DNA from: Ruminococcus sp. | GTDB lineage: Bacteria > Bacillota > Clostridia > Oscillospirales > Ruminococcaceae | Length of the DNA: 36,453 bases | Assembly: GCA_015066705.1 (NCBI GenBank) | Contig: SVNV01000018.1 | Coordinates: 1-36,453 of the forward strand | Reading direction: 5' to 3' | Part shown: in pieces, positions 1 to 7,383 of the stretch | Position numbering within the stretch: position 1 is the first letter of the stretch | Layout: the number at the start of each line of letters is the position of its first letter | Translations under genes and position numbers: made by a program | The notes under the pieces: model-generated | What the model was told of the DNA's origin: nothing | The model's input: only the letters and a program-made list of their open reading frames with translations | Databases searched by the model: none

Positions 1-176
1 TACACATTCTGCCGTATTCAACTGTTAATGGTGAAGGGTATATTTATGTTACAAAGCCTTTAAAGGTTTCTGTTTTGTATGACAATAACTCAAAGGTTTG
101 TGATGTTTGTGTGGGAATTTCAAAACAGAATAATCAAAAAGAAAAATGCATTTTTAACCCTAAAATACTTATATAG
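1..176 (+). CDS. spoIIGA: SpoIIGA, pro-SigE processing protease, C-terminal end only (partial)
   Basis: This is an open frame that enters from the left edge (first full codon at 3) and stops at TAG 174-176, giving about 57 residues. It reads [12 protein letters not shown] near its start and ends CIFNPKILI. These resemble the SpoIIGA C-terminal region, which has an IPYR-type motif followed by a closing C-(I/L)-x-NP-x-L motif. SpoIIGA is the membrane-bound aspartic protease that cleaves pro-SigE in the mother cell when it receives the SpoIIR signal. Its position supports the call, because sigE starts 13 bases after the stop, as in the classical spoIIGA-sigE operon. The membrane segments and the catalytic Asp lie outside the window. 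Identification rests on a short tail plus synteny. Confidence 0.8.
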   Translation, partial: HILPYSTVNGEGYIYVTKPLKVSVLYDNNSKVCDVCVGISKQNNQKEKCIFNPKILI

Positions 177-189
177 AAAGGACACAACT

Positions 190-897
190 ATGAAACTCAG
201 AGATTTAATTTATAAAATAAGAATTCTGCTTTTTGGAAAAAGCTATGATGTTTATTACATAAATGGTGCTGAAACCCTGCCACCACCATTATCAAAAGAG
301 GACGAACAAAAAGCCTTTGAGTTGCTTAAAAACGGCAACAACAAAGGCAGGGAATTGCTTATAATACATAATTTAAGGCTTGTAGTTTATATCGCTAAAA
401 AGTTTGAATCGACAGGAATTGGAATTGAGGACCTTGTATCTATTGGTACAATCGGACTTATAAAGGCTGTTAAAACCTTTTGTCCTGATAAGAATATCAA
501 GCTTGCTACATACGCATCAAGGTGCATTGAAAACGAAATTTTAATGTATTTAAGAAAAACAACACAACACAAAAATGATATTTCCATTGATGAGCCTTTG
601 AATTTTGATTCAGAGGGAAACGAACTTCTGCTGTCTGATATTCTCGGCACAGATACCGACCTTGTTGTGAGAGGAATCGAAAACGAGGTTGAAATAAGTC
701 TTCTGCTTAATGAAGTTTCAAAATTAAACCCCCGTGAAAGACAGATAATGGAAATGCGTTTTGGTTTAGGTGAATACAAAAGGGAGCTTACTCAAAAGCA
801 GGTAGCTGACATTGTCGGTATTTCACAGTCGTATATTTCAAGACTTGAAAAAAGAATTATAAAAAAACTTCGTGAAAATTTAGAAAAAATATGCTAA
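190..897 (+). CDS. sigE: RNA polymerase sporulation sigma factor SigE (pro-form)
   Basis: The product is 235 aa, close to the 239 aa of the Bacillus protein. I chose ATG 190 because AGAAAGGA lies just before it; a frame open from 79 overlaps spoIIGA and has no such site. Residues 1-20 are a basic, hydrophobic pro-sequence, followed by the family signature [15 protein letters not shown] (21-35) around the SpoIIGA processing region. Sigma region 2 spans about 55-125 and region 4 about 170-230, with a helix-turn-helix at 200-220. In the family, SigE directs early mother-cell transcription after pro-sequence removal; yunB, ylbJ and yqfCD in this window belong to its Bacillus regulon. The stop codon (895-897) directly abuts the sigG stop on the other strand, so no terminator fits between them. 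Confidence 0.96.
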   Translation: MKLRDLIYKIRILLFGKSYDVYYINGAETLPPPLSKEDEQKAFELLKNGNNKGRELLIIHNLRLVVYIAKKFESTGIGIEDLVSIGTIGLIKAVKTFCPDKNIKLATYASRCIENEILMYLRKTTQHKNDISIDEPLNFDSEGNELLLSDILGTDTDLVVRGIENEVEISLLLNEVSKLNPRERQIMEMRFGLGEYKRELTQKQVADIVGISQSYISRLEKRIIKKLRENLEKIC

Positions 898-1668
898 TTA
901 AAGGCTTTTCTTGATTTTATCAAGGGCACATTTTTCAAGACGGGATACCTGTGCTTGTGAAATTCCGATTTCTTTAGCTACTTCAACCTGAGTTTTTCCC
1001 TGAAAGAATCGTAAATTCAGAATATTCTTTTCACGGGGCTGTAAAGAGGAAATGGCCTCTTTCAAAGACAATTCTTCAAGCCACGAAAGGTCGTCATTTT
1101 TATCTCCTACCTGGTCAAGCACATAAAGAGTATCTCCTGAATCAGAAAACACAGGTTCATAAAGTGAAATAGGGTCTGAAATCGACTCAAGGGCAGTTAC
1201 AATTTCGCTTTTTGGAATACCTATTTCTGCTGATAGTTCCTCAACAGTAGGCTCTTTCTGGTTTTGTATAATCAGTTTTTCCTTAGCCTGCATAGCTTTG
1301 TATGCCACATCTTTAATTGAACGGCTGACTTTTATAGGTGAATTATCTCTCAGATAGCGTCTTACTTCACCCATAATAAGGGGGACAGCGTAGGTAGAAA
1401 ATCTCACGTCGAGTTCGGTATTGAAATTGTCAACTGCCTTTAAAAGTCCGATTACACCTACCTGAAAAATGTCGTCGAAATTCTCGCCACGACCTGCAAA
1501 ACGCTGAATAACGCTTAAAACAAGTCGCAGATTTCCCACAACAAGCTTTTCACGGGCAATTTTATCACCTGCTTGTGCAAGCTTTAAAAGCTCCATTTTT
1601 TCAGCTTCCTTTAAAACCTTTAATTCAGAAGTATTCACACCACTGATTTCAACTTTATTGTACTGCAT
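898..1668 (-). CDS. sigG: RNA polymerase sporulation sigma factor SigG (late forespore)
   Basis: The 256-aa product starts with the SigG-specific motif NKVEISGVNTSEL, as in Bacillus SigG (NKVEICGVDTSKL). It continues with region 2 (GNLRLVLSVIQRF, DIFQVGVIGLLK, FSTYAVPLIMGEVRRYLRD), region 3, and region 4 ending in GKTQVEVAKEIGISQAQVSR. SigG drives late forespore genes. The ATG at 1668 is preceded by GGAG with suitable spacing. Upstream lies a SigF-like promoter (1699-1728), matching the known SigF control of this gene. The orientation is unusual: in Bacillus and many clostridia sigG follows sigE on the same strand, whereas here it faces it. Divergent neighbour on the other side is tyrS. Confidence 0.96.
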   Translation of the reverse strand: MQYNKVEISGVNTSELKVLKEAEKMELLKLAQAGDKIAREKLVVGNLRLVLSVIQRFAGRGENFDDIFQVGVIGLLKAVDNFNTELDVRFSTYAVPLIMGEVRRYLRDNSPIKVSRSIKDVAYKAMQAKEKLIIQNQKEPTVEELSAEIGIPKSEIVTALESISDPISLYEPVFSDSGDTLYVLDQVGDKNDDLSWLEELSLKEAISSLQPREKNILNLRFFQGKTQVEVAKEIGISQAQVSRLEKCALDKIKKSL

Positions 1669-1698
1669 AAAAATAACTCCATTTATAGTTTATAATGG

Positions 1699-1728
1699 AA
1701 TTATTACCTGTTAATCTTAATGATATTC
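1699..1728 (-). promoter_or_regulatory. SigF-type promoter of sigG
   Basis: On the minus strand the -10 element GGTAATAATT (1699-1708) matches the SigF consensus GGNRANAHTW at all ten positions. The -35 element GAATA (1724-1728) lies 15 bases upstream and matches GYWTA at four of five positions. The predicted start near 1692 gives a leader of about 24 bases that contains the sigG GGAG site. The consensus is from Bacillus; use here is inference. Confidence 0.65.
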
Positions 1729-1770
1729 AGTTTTTAAAATACAGTTTTTGGTATTAAATGATTGTTACCC

Positions 1771-1799
1771 TTGACAAGTAAAAAAAAGTGTGATATAAT
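1771..1799 (+). promoter_or_regulatory. SigA promoter of the tyrS T-box transcript
   Basis: A perfect TTGACA (1771-1776) and a perfect TATAAT (1794-1799) are separated by 17 bases. Transcription should begin near 1806, at the 5' end of the T-box leader. Confidence 0.93.
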
Positions 1800-1805
1800 G
1801 CGATT

Positions 1806-2060
1806 ATTGTAGATTTTAAAGACAATGACGGGAACAAGTAGGCTTTGATTTAAGCTTAAAGAGAGCTTTCGGGTGGTGTGAGAAAGTAGCTTTGCAAGGT
1901 GCGAATACATCCTAACAGTCGGTTTTCTGAAACTAAGTAGGGAAACACGTTTTGCACACGTTACAGTGCCTTAAAGGTCGGGAATTTCCGATAAACTGAG
2001 GTGGTACCACGAGTAAATTCGTCCTCTGGAAGCGTAAGGCTTTCAGGGGATTTTTTAATT
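1806..2060 (+). promoter_or_regulatory. T-box riboswitch (tRNA-Tyr sensing) of tyrS
   Basis: The leader carries the hallmark T-box TGAGGTGGTACCACG (1997-2011), upstream AG-rich Stem I motifs (AGAGAGC near 1860; GGTGTGAGAAAG) and a rho-independent terminator at 2023-2056. The likely specifier is TAC at 1906-1908 (Tyr), followed by the conserved purine. The TGGT bulge at 2002-2005 would pair with an ACCA tRNA end, consistent with the A discriminator of bacterial tRNA-Tyr. In this class, uncharged tRNA stabilises the antiterminator and switches the gene on. It accounts for most of the only gene-free stretch over 300 bases in the window (1669-2098). Confidence 0.95.
2023..2056 (+). terminator. 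Regulated terminator of the tyrS T-box
   Basis: The arms CCTCTGGAAGC (2023-2033) and GCTTTCAGGGG (2039-2049) pair over 11 positions with two G-U wobbles, around a 5-base loop, and are followed by six T. It begins 11 bases after the T-box, so the antiterminator and terminator can be mutually exclusive. Confidence 0.9.
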
Positions 2061-2098
2061 ATGATAGCAATGAATAATTTATATAAAGGAGAATTTTT

Positions 2099-3316
2099 AT
2101 GACAGTTTTTGACGAACTCAAAAGACGTGGGCTTTTAGCTCAGCTCACAGACGAAGAAGAAATCAAAGAGCTTATCAATGCAGGTAAAGCAACATTCTAT
2201 ATCGGCTTTGACCCGACAGCTGACAGCCTTCATGTAGGTCACTTTATGGCACTCTGTCTTATGAAGAGACTTCAGATGGCAGGAAACAAGCCTATCGTTC
2301 TTATCGGTGGCGGTACTGCTATGATTGGTGACCCATCAGGTAAAACCGATATGAGAAAAATGATGACAAAGGAAACTATTGCACACAACGTTGAATGCTT
2401 CAAGAAGCAGATGAGCAGATTTATCGACTTTTCTGAAGATAAGGCTATCGTTGTAAACAACGGTGACTGGCTCCTTGACCTTAACTACGTTGAAGTTCTC
2501 CGTGACATCGGACCACACTTCACTGTAAACAGAATGCTTGCTGCTGAATGCTACAAGCAGAGAATGGAAAAGGGACTTTCTTTCCTTGAATTCAACTACA
2601 TGATTATGCAGAGCTACGACTTCTATAAACTCTTTAAGGATTACGGCTGTAATATGCAGTTTGGTGGCGACGACCAGTGGAGCAATATGCTTGGAGGTAC
2701 TGAGCTTATCAGAAGAAAACTCGGAAAAGACGCTTATGCTATGACAATTACGCTTCTTCTTAATTCAGAAGGAAAGAAGATGGGTAAGACAGAAAAGGGC
2801 GCTGTATGGCTTGATGCAGAAAAGACTTCACCATACGAATTCTACCAGTACTGGAGAAACGTTGCTGACGCTGACGTTATCAAGTGCTTAAAGCTTCTGA
2901 CATTTGTTCCTGTTGAACAGATTGAAGAAATGGAAAAGACAATGGAAGGCGCTCAGTTCAACAAAGCAAAGGAACTTCTTGCATTTGAGCTTACAAAGAT
3001 GATTCACGGCGAAGAAGAAGCTAAAAAGGCTGACGAAACAGCTAAGGCTGTATTTGGTGGCAAGGGCTCATCTGACGATATGCCTTCAACAACAATTTCT
3101 GTTTCAGAGCTTATAGATGGCAAATTGAACATTCTCGACCTTATGATGAAGGCTTCACTTATTCCTTCAAAGTCAGAAGGCAGACGTCTTGTAGTACAGG
3201 GTGGTGTTTCTGTTGATGATGTTAAGGTTACTGACCCTAATGCTCTTATTGAAATCAACGGTTCAGTTGTAATCAAAAAGGGTAAAAAGGTATTCCACAA
3301 GGTAATTGCAGAATAA
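2099..3316 (+). CDS. tyrS: Tyrosyl-tRNA synthetase
   Basis: This 405-aa class I aminoacyl-tRNA synthetase joins tyrosine to tRNA-Tyr in the cytosol. The HIGH motif appears as HVGH (45-48) and the KMSKS loop as KMGKT (228-232 region). The stretch [17 protein letters not shown] is typical of bacterial TyrRS. An S4 RNA-binding domain occupies roughly the last 65 residues. ATG 2099 follows AAAGGAG (2085-2091). The gene is monocistronic: its own SigA promoter and Tyr T-box lie upstream, and a strong hairpin terminator follows its stop. Expression should therefore rise when charged tRNA-Tyr falls. Confidence 0.98.
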   Translation: MTVFDELKRRGLLAQLTDEEEIKELINAGKATFYIGFDPTADSLHVGHFMALCLMKRLQMAGNKPIVLIGGGTAMIGDPSGKTDMRKMMTKETIAHNVECFKKQMSRFIDFSEDKAIVVNNGDWLLDLNYVEVLRDIGPHFTVNRMLAAECYKQRMEKGLSFLEFNYMIMQSYDFYKLFKDYGCNMQFGGDDQWSNMLGGTELIRRKLGKDAYAMTITLLLNSEGKKMGKTEKGAVWLDAEKTSPYEFYQYWRNVADADVIKCLKLLTFVPVEQIEEMEKTMEGAQFNKAKELLAFELTKMIHGEEEAKKADETAKAVFGGKGSSDDMPSTTISVSELIDGKLNILDLMMKASLIPSKSEGRRLVVQGGVSVDDVKVTDPNALIEINGSVVIKKGKKVFHKVIAE

Positions 3317-3321
3317 AAAAT

Positions 3322-3352
3322 AAAGGTGCAGATTTTTTCTGCACCTTTTTTA
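3322..3352. terminator. Bidirectional terminator between tyrS and the helicase-loader gene
   Basis: Arms AAAGGTGCAGA (3322-3332) and TCTGCACCTTT (3338-3348) pair perfectly around five T. A T-run follows on plus and a T-rich tract follows on minus (A-rich 3314-3324 on plus), so it can end both the tyrS transcript and the convergent dnaD/dnaC-like transcript. Confidence 0.9.
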
Positions 3353-3353
3353 T

Positions 3354-4334
3354 TTAATATGAATTCTGAATAATAATCTGTCTTATATCCTTGCCCTCAA
3401 AATGTACAGGTAGGAATGATGAAATTCTTGAAATAATTCTTTCATTATACTTGCTGTCAAGCTCGTTATTTGAGAAGTTCGTAGAAACAATCACAGGGAG
3501 ATTCTGATTCATTCTGCCATTTATAATTTCATATAGAATTGAGCCTGAGAAGCTGTTTATGCATTCAGAGCCTAAATCATCAAGGATTACAAGGTCTGCA
3601 TTAAGCACGACCGACATTGTATCGCCGTTTGAACGTCCAAAACGCTCGTTTTCAATACATCTAAGTATATTTGAAACGCTGTCAAATACAACTGAATAGC
3701 CTTTTTCTGTAACTTTCTTTGCGATTGCTGAGGAAAGGAAAGTTTTTCCGAGGCCTGTATTTCCGTTCAAAATAAGAGAAGGCGATTCATTACTGAAATT
3801 ATTAGCATATTCAAAACAAAAATTAAATACCTCAAGCATCATATCGCGGATAGTATGTCCCGACGGAAGTTTATCAACAGGGTAATACTCTAATTTGAAT
3901 TCACCAAAATCACGCAGAGCTATCTTACAGCTTTTATTAAGCTCTTCTACTGAGTATTTCATAAGTAATTCTTCATAACATCCACAGTTTTTACCCATGA
4001 TAGTACCATTATCCTTACATTTAGGACAAGTATAAGGAATTTCCAGATAATCAGAAGGGTAACCAAATTCCGAAAGAAAACTTTTAATATTCTTCTGTGT
4101 CTGAAGATTTTCATTTTTTATACGTTCAATAAGCTCAGATGTATTACCACCGCCACCAATTATTGCCTGACAAAGTTGAATATTTGTCTGCGCAAGACTT
4201 TCGGCAAGCTTAGCTATTTCAGGAGCTTTGATTTTAAGCTCTGAAATCCTGTCCTGTCGTGTCTTTAATGCATTATTTCTTCTGTTTTGTATTTCATCTC
4301 TTGCCTTATCTATTATGTCGATTGAATAGCGCAA
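3354..4334 (-). CDS. Replicative helicase loader, DnaC/DnaI-type AAA+ ATPase
   Basis: The 326-aa protein has an N-terminal helical region (1-95) and a four-cysteine zinc site, CPKC plus CGC (Cys103, 106, 117, 119). An AAA+ domain follows with Walker A GNTGLGKT (191-198), Walker B LVILDDLG (248-255) and a sensor STNF (284-287). This order matches DnaI-like loaders that place the replicative helicase on DNA. The start is TTG at 4334, since GAGGTGA lies six bases before it and no better start is visible. The TTG directly abuts the stop codon of the upstream DnaD-like gene, so the two are probably translationally coupled. Whether to call it dnaC or dnaI depends on lineage naming, so I leave the symbol empty. 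Confidence 0.9.
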   Translation of the reverse strand: MRYSIDIIDKARDEIQNRRNNALKTRQDRISELKIKAPEIAKLAESLAQTNIQLCQAIIGGGGNTSELIERIKNENLQTQKNIKSFLSEFGYPSDYLEIPYTCPKCKDNGTIMGKNCGCYEELLMKYSVEELNKSCKIALRDFGEFKLEYYPVDKLPSGHTIRDMMLEVFNFCFEYANNFSNESPSLILNGNTGLGKTFLSSAIAKKVTEKGYSVVFDSVSNILRCIENERFGRSNGDTMSVVLNADLVILDDLGSECINSFSGSILYEIINGRMNQNLPVIVSTNFSNNELDSKYNERIISRISSFLPVHFEGKDIRQIIIQNSY

Positions 4335-5333
4335 TTATTTCACCTCGTTTATCTTCTTTTTTCTATTCATCAGGAAATTCATCTGAAAATCATCTATCTG
4401 TTCAATGTCATATGAATGCTTCTTACTGTCTGGTCTGGTTTTTGTCTCAGAATAGTGTTTTTCTGCCTGTTCAGTAGTTTTAACACCCGACTTATGCCAT
4501 TCTTCGATTATCTTATTCATATATGCAAAAGACATCTTATTTGTCTTTTCAACAGTTTTATCGTATGCATGTAGAACAAGCTCAGGAGATATATTCATAT
4601 TTTTCCAGTTTTTTATGTATTCAGACTGTTTGGTAGAAAGTTTAATTTCAATATCAAGCTTTCTTTTGATTGTATTTTCATAGGAATGATATTCATTCAT
4701 TTTGATAATATGCTTTTCCACATCATCATAACTGATTATATCCTGTGAAAACCAACTGTTTGCAACAGATTTTATATAAGCAATACTTGTCTTACCGAGA
4801 TTTTTACAGTATTCTGTAATAAGGATTATCGAGGAAGGGGAGTAGCCAAGCTCTTCATAAATATAAATAAATCCACGTTGCTCAGTGTTGTTTGTTATTC
4901 TGCCAAGAACCTTCTGTATTTCCTGAAAAAAGAATTTCAAATCCTCATTACTGTTTATTATATCAGAAATCTGTGCAGAAGAGTAGTAATTATTACTTGT
5001 TCTGTCTGCATCGCTCTTGTCGACAAGAAGAGATTTTTCGCTGATTGCCGGTTTTACTTCAACAACAGGAGTAAATCCTACAAAATCGCTATCAATTTCA
5101 CATGAAATAACGCCACATTCAGACCAGTAGTTGATTGCGTTTTTAACACAAAGCTCACTGACATTACAAAGCTTGCAGATTTTTTCGCTGTCTATGTCAC
5201 AATTCCCAAAAGAAACTACGCAAAGCAAAACCTTTAAAAAATCACCGTCAGCTTCCTTTAAATAATTATCTACAACAGAACAAGGAACAGTAAACACACG
5301 TCCCCAGTTTTTTATATCAATTTTATATGTCAT
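4335..5333 (-). CDS. DnaD/DnaB-like replication initiation protein
   Basis: The 332-aa product starts at ATG 5333, which AGGGGA precedes. A longer frame to 5417 would begin upstream of the mapped promoter and is rejected. The N-terminal part (about 10-90) looks like a winged-helix region. Two copies of the DnaD C-terminal motif follow: one ending AYIKSVANSW (185-194) and one ending AYMNKIIEEW (270-279), each the Y-I-x-x-I-x-x-x-W pattern of the DnaB_2/DnaD family. Such proteins remodel origin DNA and recruit the helicase loader, and here the loader gene follows with no gap. The tandem repeat makes it more like Bacillus DnaB than DnaD. The C-terminal tail is charged and probably flexible. Confidence 0.85.
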   Translation of the reverse strand: MTYKIDIKNWGRVFTVPCSVVDNYLKEADGDFLKVLLCVVSFGNCDIDSEKICKLCNVSELCVKNAINYWSECGVISCEIDSDFVGFTPVVEVKPAISEKSLLVDKSDADRTSNNYYSSAQISDIINSNEDLKFFFQEIQKVLGRITNNTEQRGFIYIYEELGYSPSSIILITEYCKNLGKTSIAYIKSVANSWFSQDIISYDDVEKHIIKMNEYHSYENTIKRKLDIEIKLSTKQSEYIKNWKNMNISPELVLHAYDKTVEKTNKMSFAYMNKIIEEWHKSGVKTTEQAEKHYSETKTRPDSKKHSYDIEQIDDFQMNFLMNRKKKINEVK

Positions 5334-5364
5334 ATTAAGTCCCCTATTAAAAGTGTAGGCTTTT

Positions 5365-5393
5365 ATTATAACACATTTGATTGCACTTTTCAA
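5365..5393 (-). promoter_or_regulatory. SigA promoter of the DnaD-like/helicase-loader operon
   Basis: On minus, TTGAAA (5388-5393) and a perfect TATAAT (5365-5370) are 17 bases apart, with an extended TG before the -10. The start near 5358 gives a leader of about 25 bases to ATG 5333, which fixes that start codon. Confidence 0.88.
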
Positions 5394-5447
5394 TGATAAA
5401 TACAAAAAATAACGCACAATGTTTTAGCAAAAAGATTGTAAAAGGTG

Positions 5448-5476
5448 TTGAAATCAGTTGTAATTTGTGGTATAAT
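5448..5476 (+). promoter_or_regulatory. SigA promoter of the miaB operon
   Basis: TTGAAA (5448-5453) and a perfect TATAAT (5471-5476) are 17 bases apart. It lies 55 bases from the divergent dnaD-like promoter. It also sits inside the longest open frame of miaB, so that frame's first residues cannot be translated from this transcript. Confidence 0.88.
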
Positions 5477-5507
5477 AATTTTAATTGGTTTTAAAGGGAG
5501 ATTTACT

Positions 5508-6899
5508 TTGAAAAACACATTTTCTTATGAAAATAAAGCGCTTGAAAATACAAGATTAAAGCTTTCTGAAACTATAAATAAACGTTTTAAGGATACAAAA
5601 CCACTTTGCTATCTTCATTCGTTTGGTTGTCAGCAAAATGTTTCTGACGGCGAAAAGATAATGATGATGCTTTCGACAGTAGGATTTGGATTTACAAACA
5701 GTACCGACGATGCTGACCTTATCATTTACAACACCTGTGCCGTAAGAGAAAATGCTGAAGACAGAGTTTTTGGTGCTGTAGGTAATTTGAAACACCTCAA
5801 AGAGCAAAAACCTGATGTTGTGATAGGAATATGCGGTTGTATGGCACAGCAGGAATCTGTGTGTAATAAGATTAAAAGCACATACCGTCAGGTTGACCTT
5901 GTTTTTGGTACTTTCGCTTATAATGACTTGTTTGAAATGCTTTGTGATATTTACGAAAAGCACTGCAGAATATTCAACATTGAAGAAAATGAAGGTGTTA
6001 TCTGCGAGGAATTAAAACAGCTCAGAAGTGACAAGGTAAAGGCTACTGTACCGATTATGTACGGCTGTAATAACTTTTGTAGTTACTGTATTGTTCCTTA
6101 TGTCAGAGGAAGAGAGAGAAGCAGAAGTGTTGAAGCTGTTGCAAAGGAAGTAACGGAGCTTGTTAAGCAAGGCTATAAAGAGATAACTCTTCTGGGACAG
6201 AATGTAAACTCTTATGAATACGGTTTTCCACAGCTTTTAAGAAAAATAGATAAGATAGACGGCCATTTCAGAGTAAGATTTATGAGCCCACACCCTAAAG
6301 ATGCTACAGATGAGCTTATTGATACAATAATCGAAAGTAAACATATCTGTAAACAGTTACATCTTCCTTTGCAGGCGGGAAGCGACCGTATTTTAAAACT
6401 GATGAACAGAAAGTACACTGTTTCTGATTATATGAAGATTGTTGAGTACGCAAGAACCAAATCACCTGATTTTTGTATTTCTACGGATTTGATAGTAGGT
6501 TTCCCCGGTGAAACCTATGAGGAATTCTGCGAAACAAAGGAAGTTATCAAAAAGGCGGGTTATTACAATATTTTCTCTTTTGTTTACTCAAAACGAAATG
6601 GTACAAAAGCCGCTGAAATGGAAGATAATATTTCTGACAAGCAGAAAGGTCTGTGGCTGAGAGAACTTCTTCTTGAACAGAGAGAAACCGCCGTCGGAAT
6701 AAACAAAAAGTTTGTAGGTAAAACTAAAGAAATTCTTGTTGACGGAAGTAGTCCTACCGACAAAAATCTGCTGGTAGGTAAAACCGACGAAGGTATTATT
6801 GTTGAATTCAAAGGCAATAAATCACTTATCGGAGAATTTGTTAATGTTAAAATTATGAAAGCTATGAACTGGGCTTTGCTCGGAGAAATTGCTGAATAA
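5508..6899 (+). CDS. miaB: tRNA-2-methylthio-N6-dimethylallyladenosine synthase MiaB
   Basis: MiaB is the radical-SAM methylthiotransferase that converts i6A37 to ms2i6A37 in tRNAs reading UNN codons. The start is TTG 5508, seven bases after AAAGGGAG (5493-5500), giving 463 aa; upstream in-frame codons overlap the promoter. The N-terminal methylthiotransferase domain supplies auxiliary-cluster cysteines in SFGCQQN (Cys41), NTCAVRENA (Cys77) and GCMAQQ (Cys111). The radical-SAM CxxxCxxC is GCNNFCSYC (Cys187, 191, 194), followed by IVPYVRGRERSR. A TRAM domain closes the protein. Its substrate is made by MiaA, encoded 5 kb downstream in the same orientation. Confidence 0.97.
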   Translation: MKNTFSYENKALENTRLKLSETINKRFKDTKPLCYLHSFGCQQNVSDGEKIMMMLSTVGFGFTNSTDDADLIIYNTCAVRENAEDRVFGAVGNLKHLKEQKPDVVIGICGCMAQQESVCNKIKSTYRQVDLVFGTFAYNDLFEMLCDIYEKHCRIFNIEENEGVICEELKQLRSDKVKATVPIMYGCNNFCSYCIVPYVRGRERSRSVEAVAKEVTELVKQGYKEITLLGQNVNSYEYGFPQLLRKIDKIDGHFRVRFMSPHPKDATDELIDTIIESKHICKQLHLPLQAGSDRILKLMNRKYTVSDYMKIVEYARTKSPDFCISTDLIVGFPGETYEEFCETKEVIKKAGYYNIFSFVYSKRNGTKAAEMEDNISDKQKGLWLRELLLEQRETAVGINKKFVGKTKEILVDGSSPTDKNLLVGKTDEGIIVEFKGNKSLIGEFVNVKIMKAMNWALLGEIAE

Positions 6900-6932
6900 T
6901 ATAAATTAAATTTATTTAAAGGAGTAATTACT

Positions 6933-7343
6933 ATGAACGTAATCGAATTAGCAAGACAGCTTGGTGTTGCACTTCAGGCTGACGAAAGATTCAAGACATT
7001 TTCTGTTGCAAAGGAAAATAACGATAATGACGCTGAGCTTCAGGAAAAGATTGCACAGTTTAACGACCTCAGAAGACAACTCAACATTGAAATGTCAAAG
7101 GAAGAAAAAGATGCTGAGGCTATGAAGTCACTTGATGGTCAGATTAAGAACATTTACGGTGAAATTATGACAAGACCTTCAATGATTGAATACAACAAGG
7201 CGAGAGAAGCTATGGATAAGCTTCTTGATTCTGTAAACTTCATCATTACAATGGCTGCTAATGGCGAAGACCCAATGACTTGCCCTGAAGAACAGCCACA
7301 CAGCTGTTCAGGAAGCTGCTCAACCTGCGGAGGCTGCCACTAA
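6933..7343 (+). CDS. YlbF/YmcA-family protein with cysteine-rich tail
   Basis: The 136-aa, mostly helical protein starts at ATG 6933 after AAAGGAG. It is in the place of Bacillus ymcA, directly after miaB. The pattern (ELARQLG..., a charged helical pair, then RPSMIEYNKAREAMDKLL) fits the YlbF/YmcA (DUF964) family, whose Bacillus members form a complex with YaaT that affects RNase Y-dependent mRNA maturation, competence, biofilm and sporulation. The last 20 residues carry five cysteines (117, 125, 129, 132, 135; spacing Cx7Cx3Cx2Cx2C), suggesting metal or Fe-S binding. The Bacillus complex is reported to hold Fe-S clusters; that this tail does so is inference. Which paralogue it represents cannot be told here. 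Confidence 0.85.
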   Translation: MNVIELARQLGVALQADERFKTFSVAKENNDNDAELQEKIAQFNDLRRQLNIEMSKEEKDAEAMKSLDGQIKNIYGEIMTRPSMIEYNKAREAMDKLLDSVNFIITMAANGEDPMTCPEEQPHSCSGSCSTCGGCH

Positions 7344-7383
7344 TTTATAATTTTAACTTACCGAAAGAGAAGTGATTGCAAAA

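Noticed and set aside
79-189. N-terminal extension of sigE to 79
   Set aside because: It overlaps the spoIIGA C-terminus in another frame, has no ribosome site, and adds residues absent from SigE proteins; ATG 190 has AGAAAGGA.
387-779. 130-codon frame opposite sigE
   Set aside because: It is a shadow of the conserved sigma factor frame, with no ribosome site or recognisable motif. The same applies to the other antisense frames, including those opposite tyrS, ligA, gatA, mutL and tkt.
7372-7383. GTG start of mutS at 7372
   Set aside because: The GTG is part of the GAAGTGAT ribosome site that serves ATG 7384.
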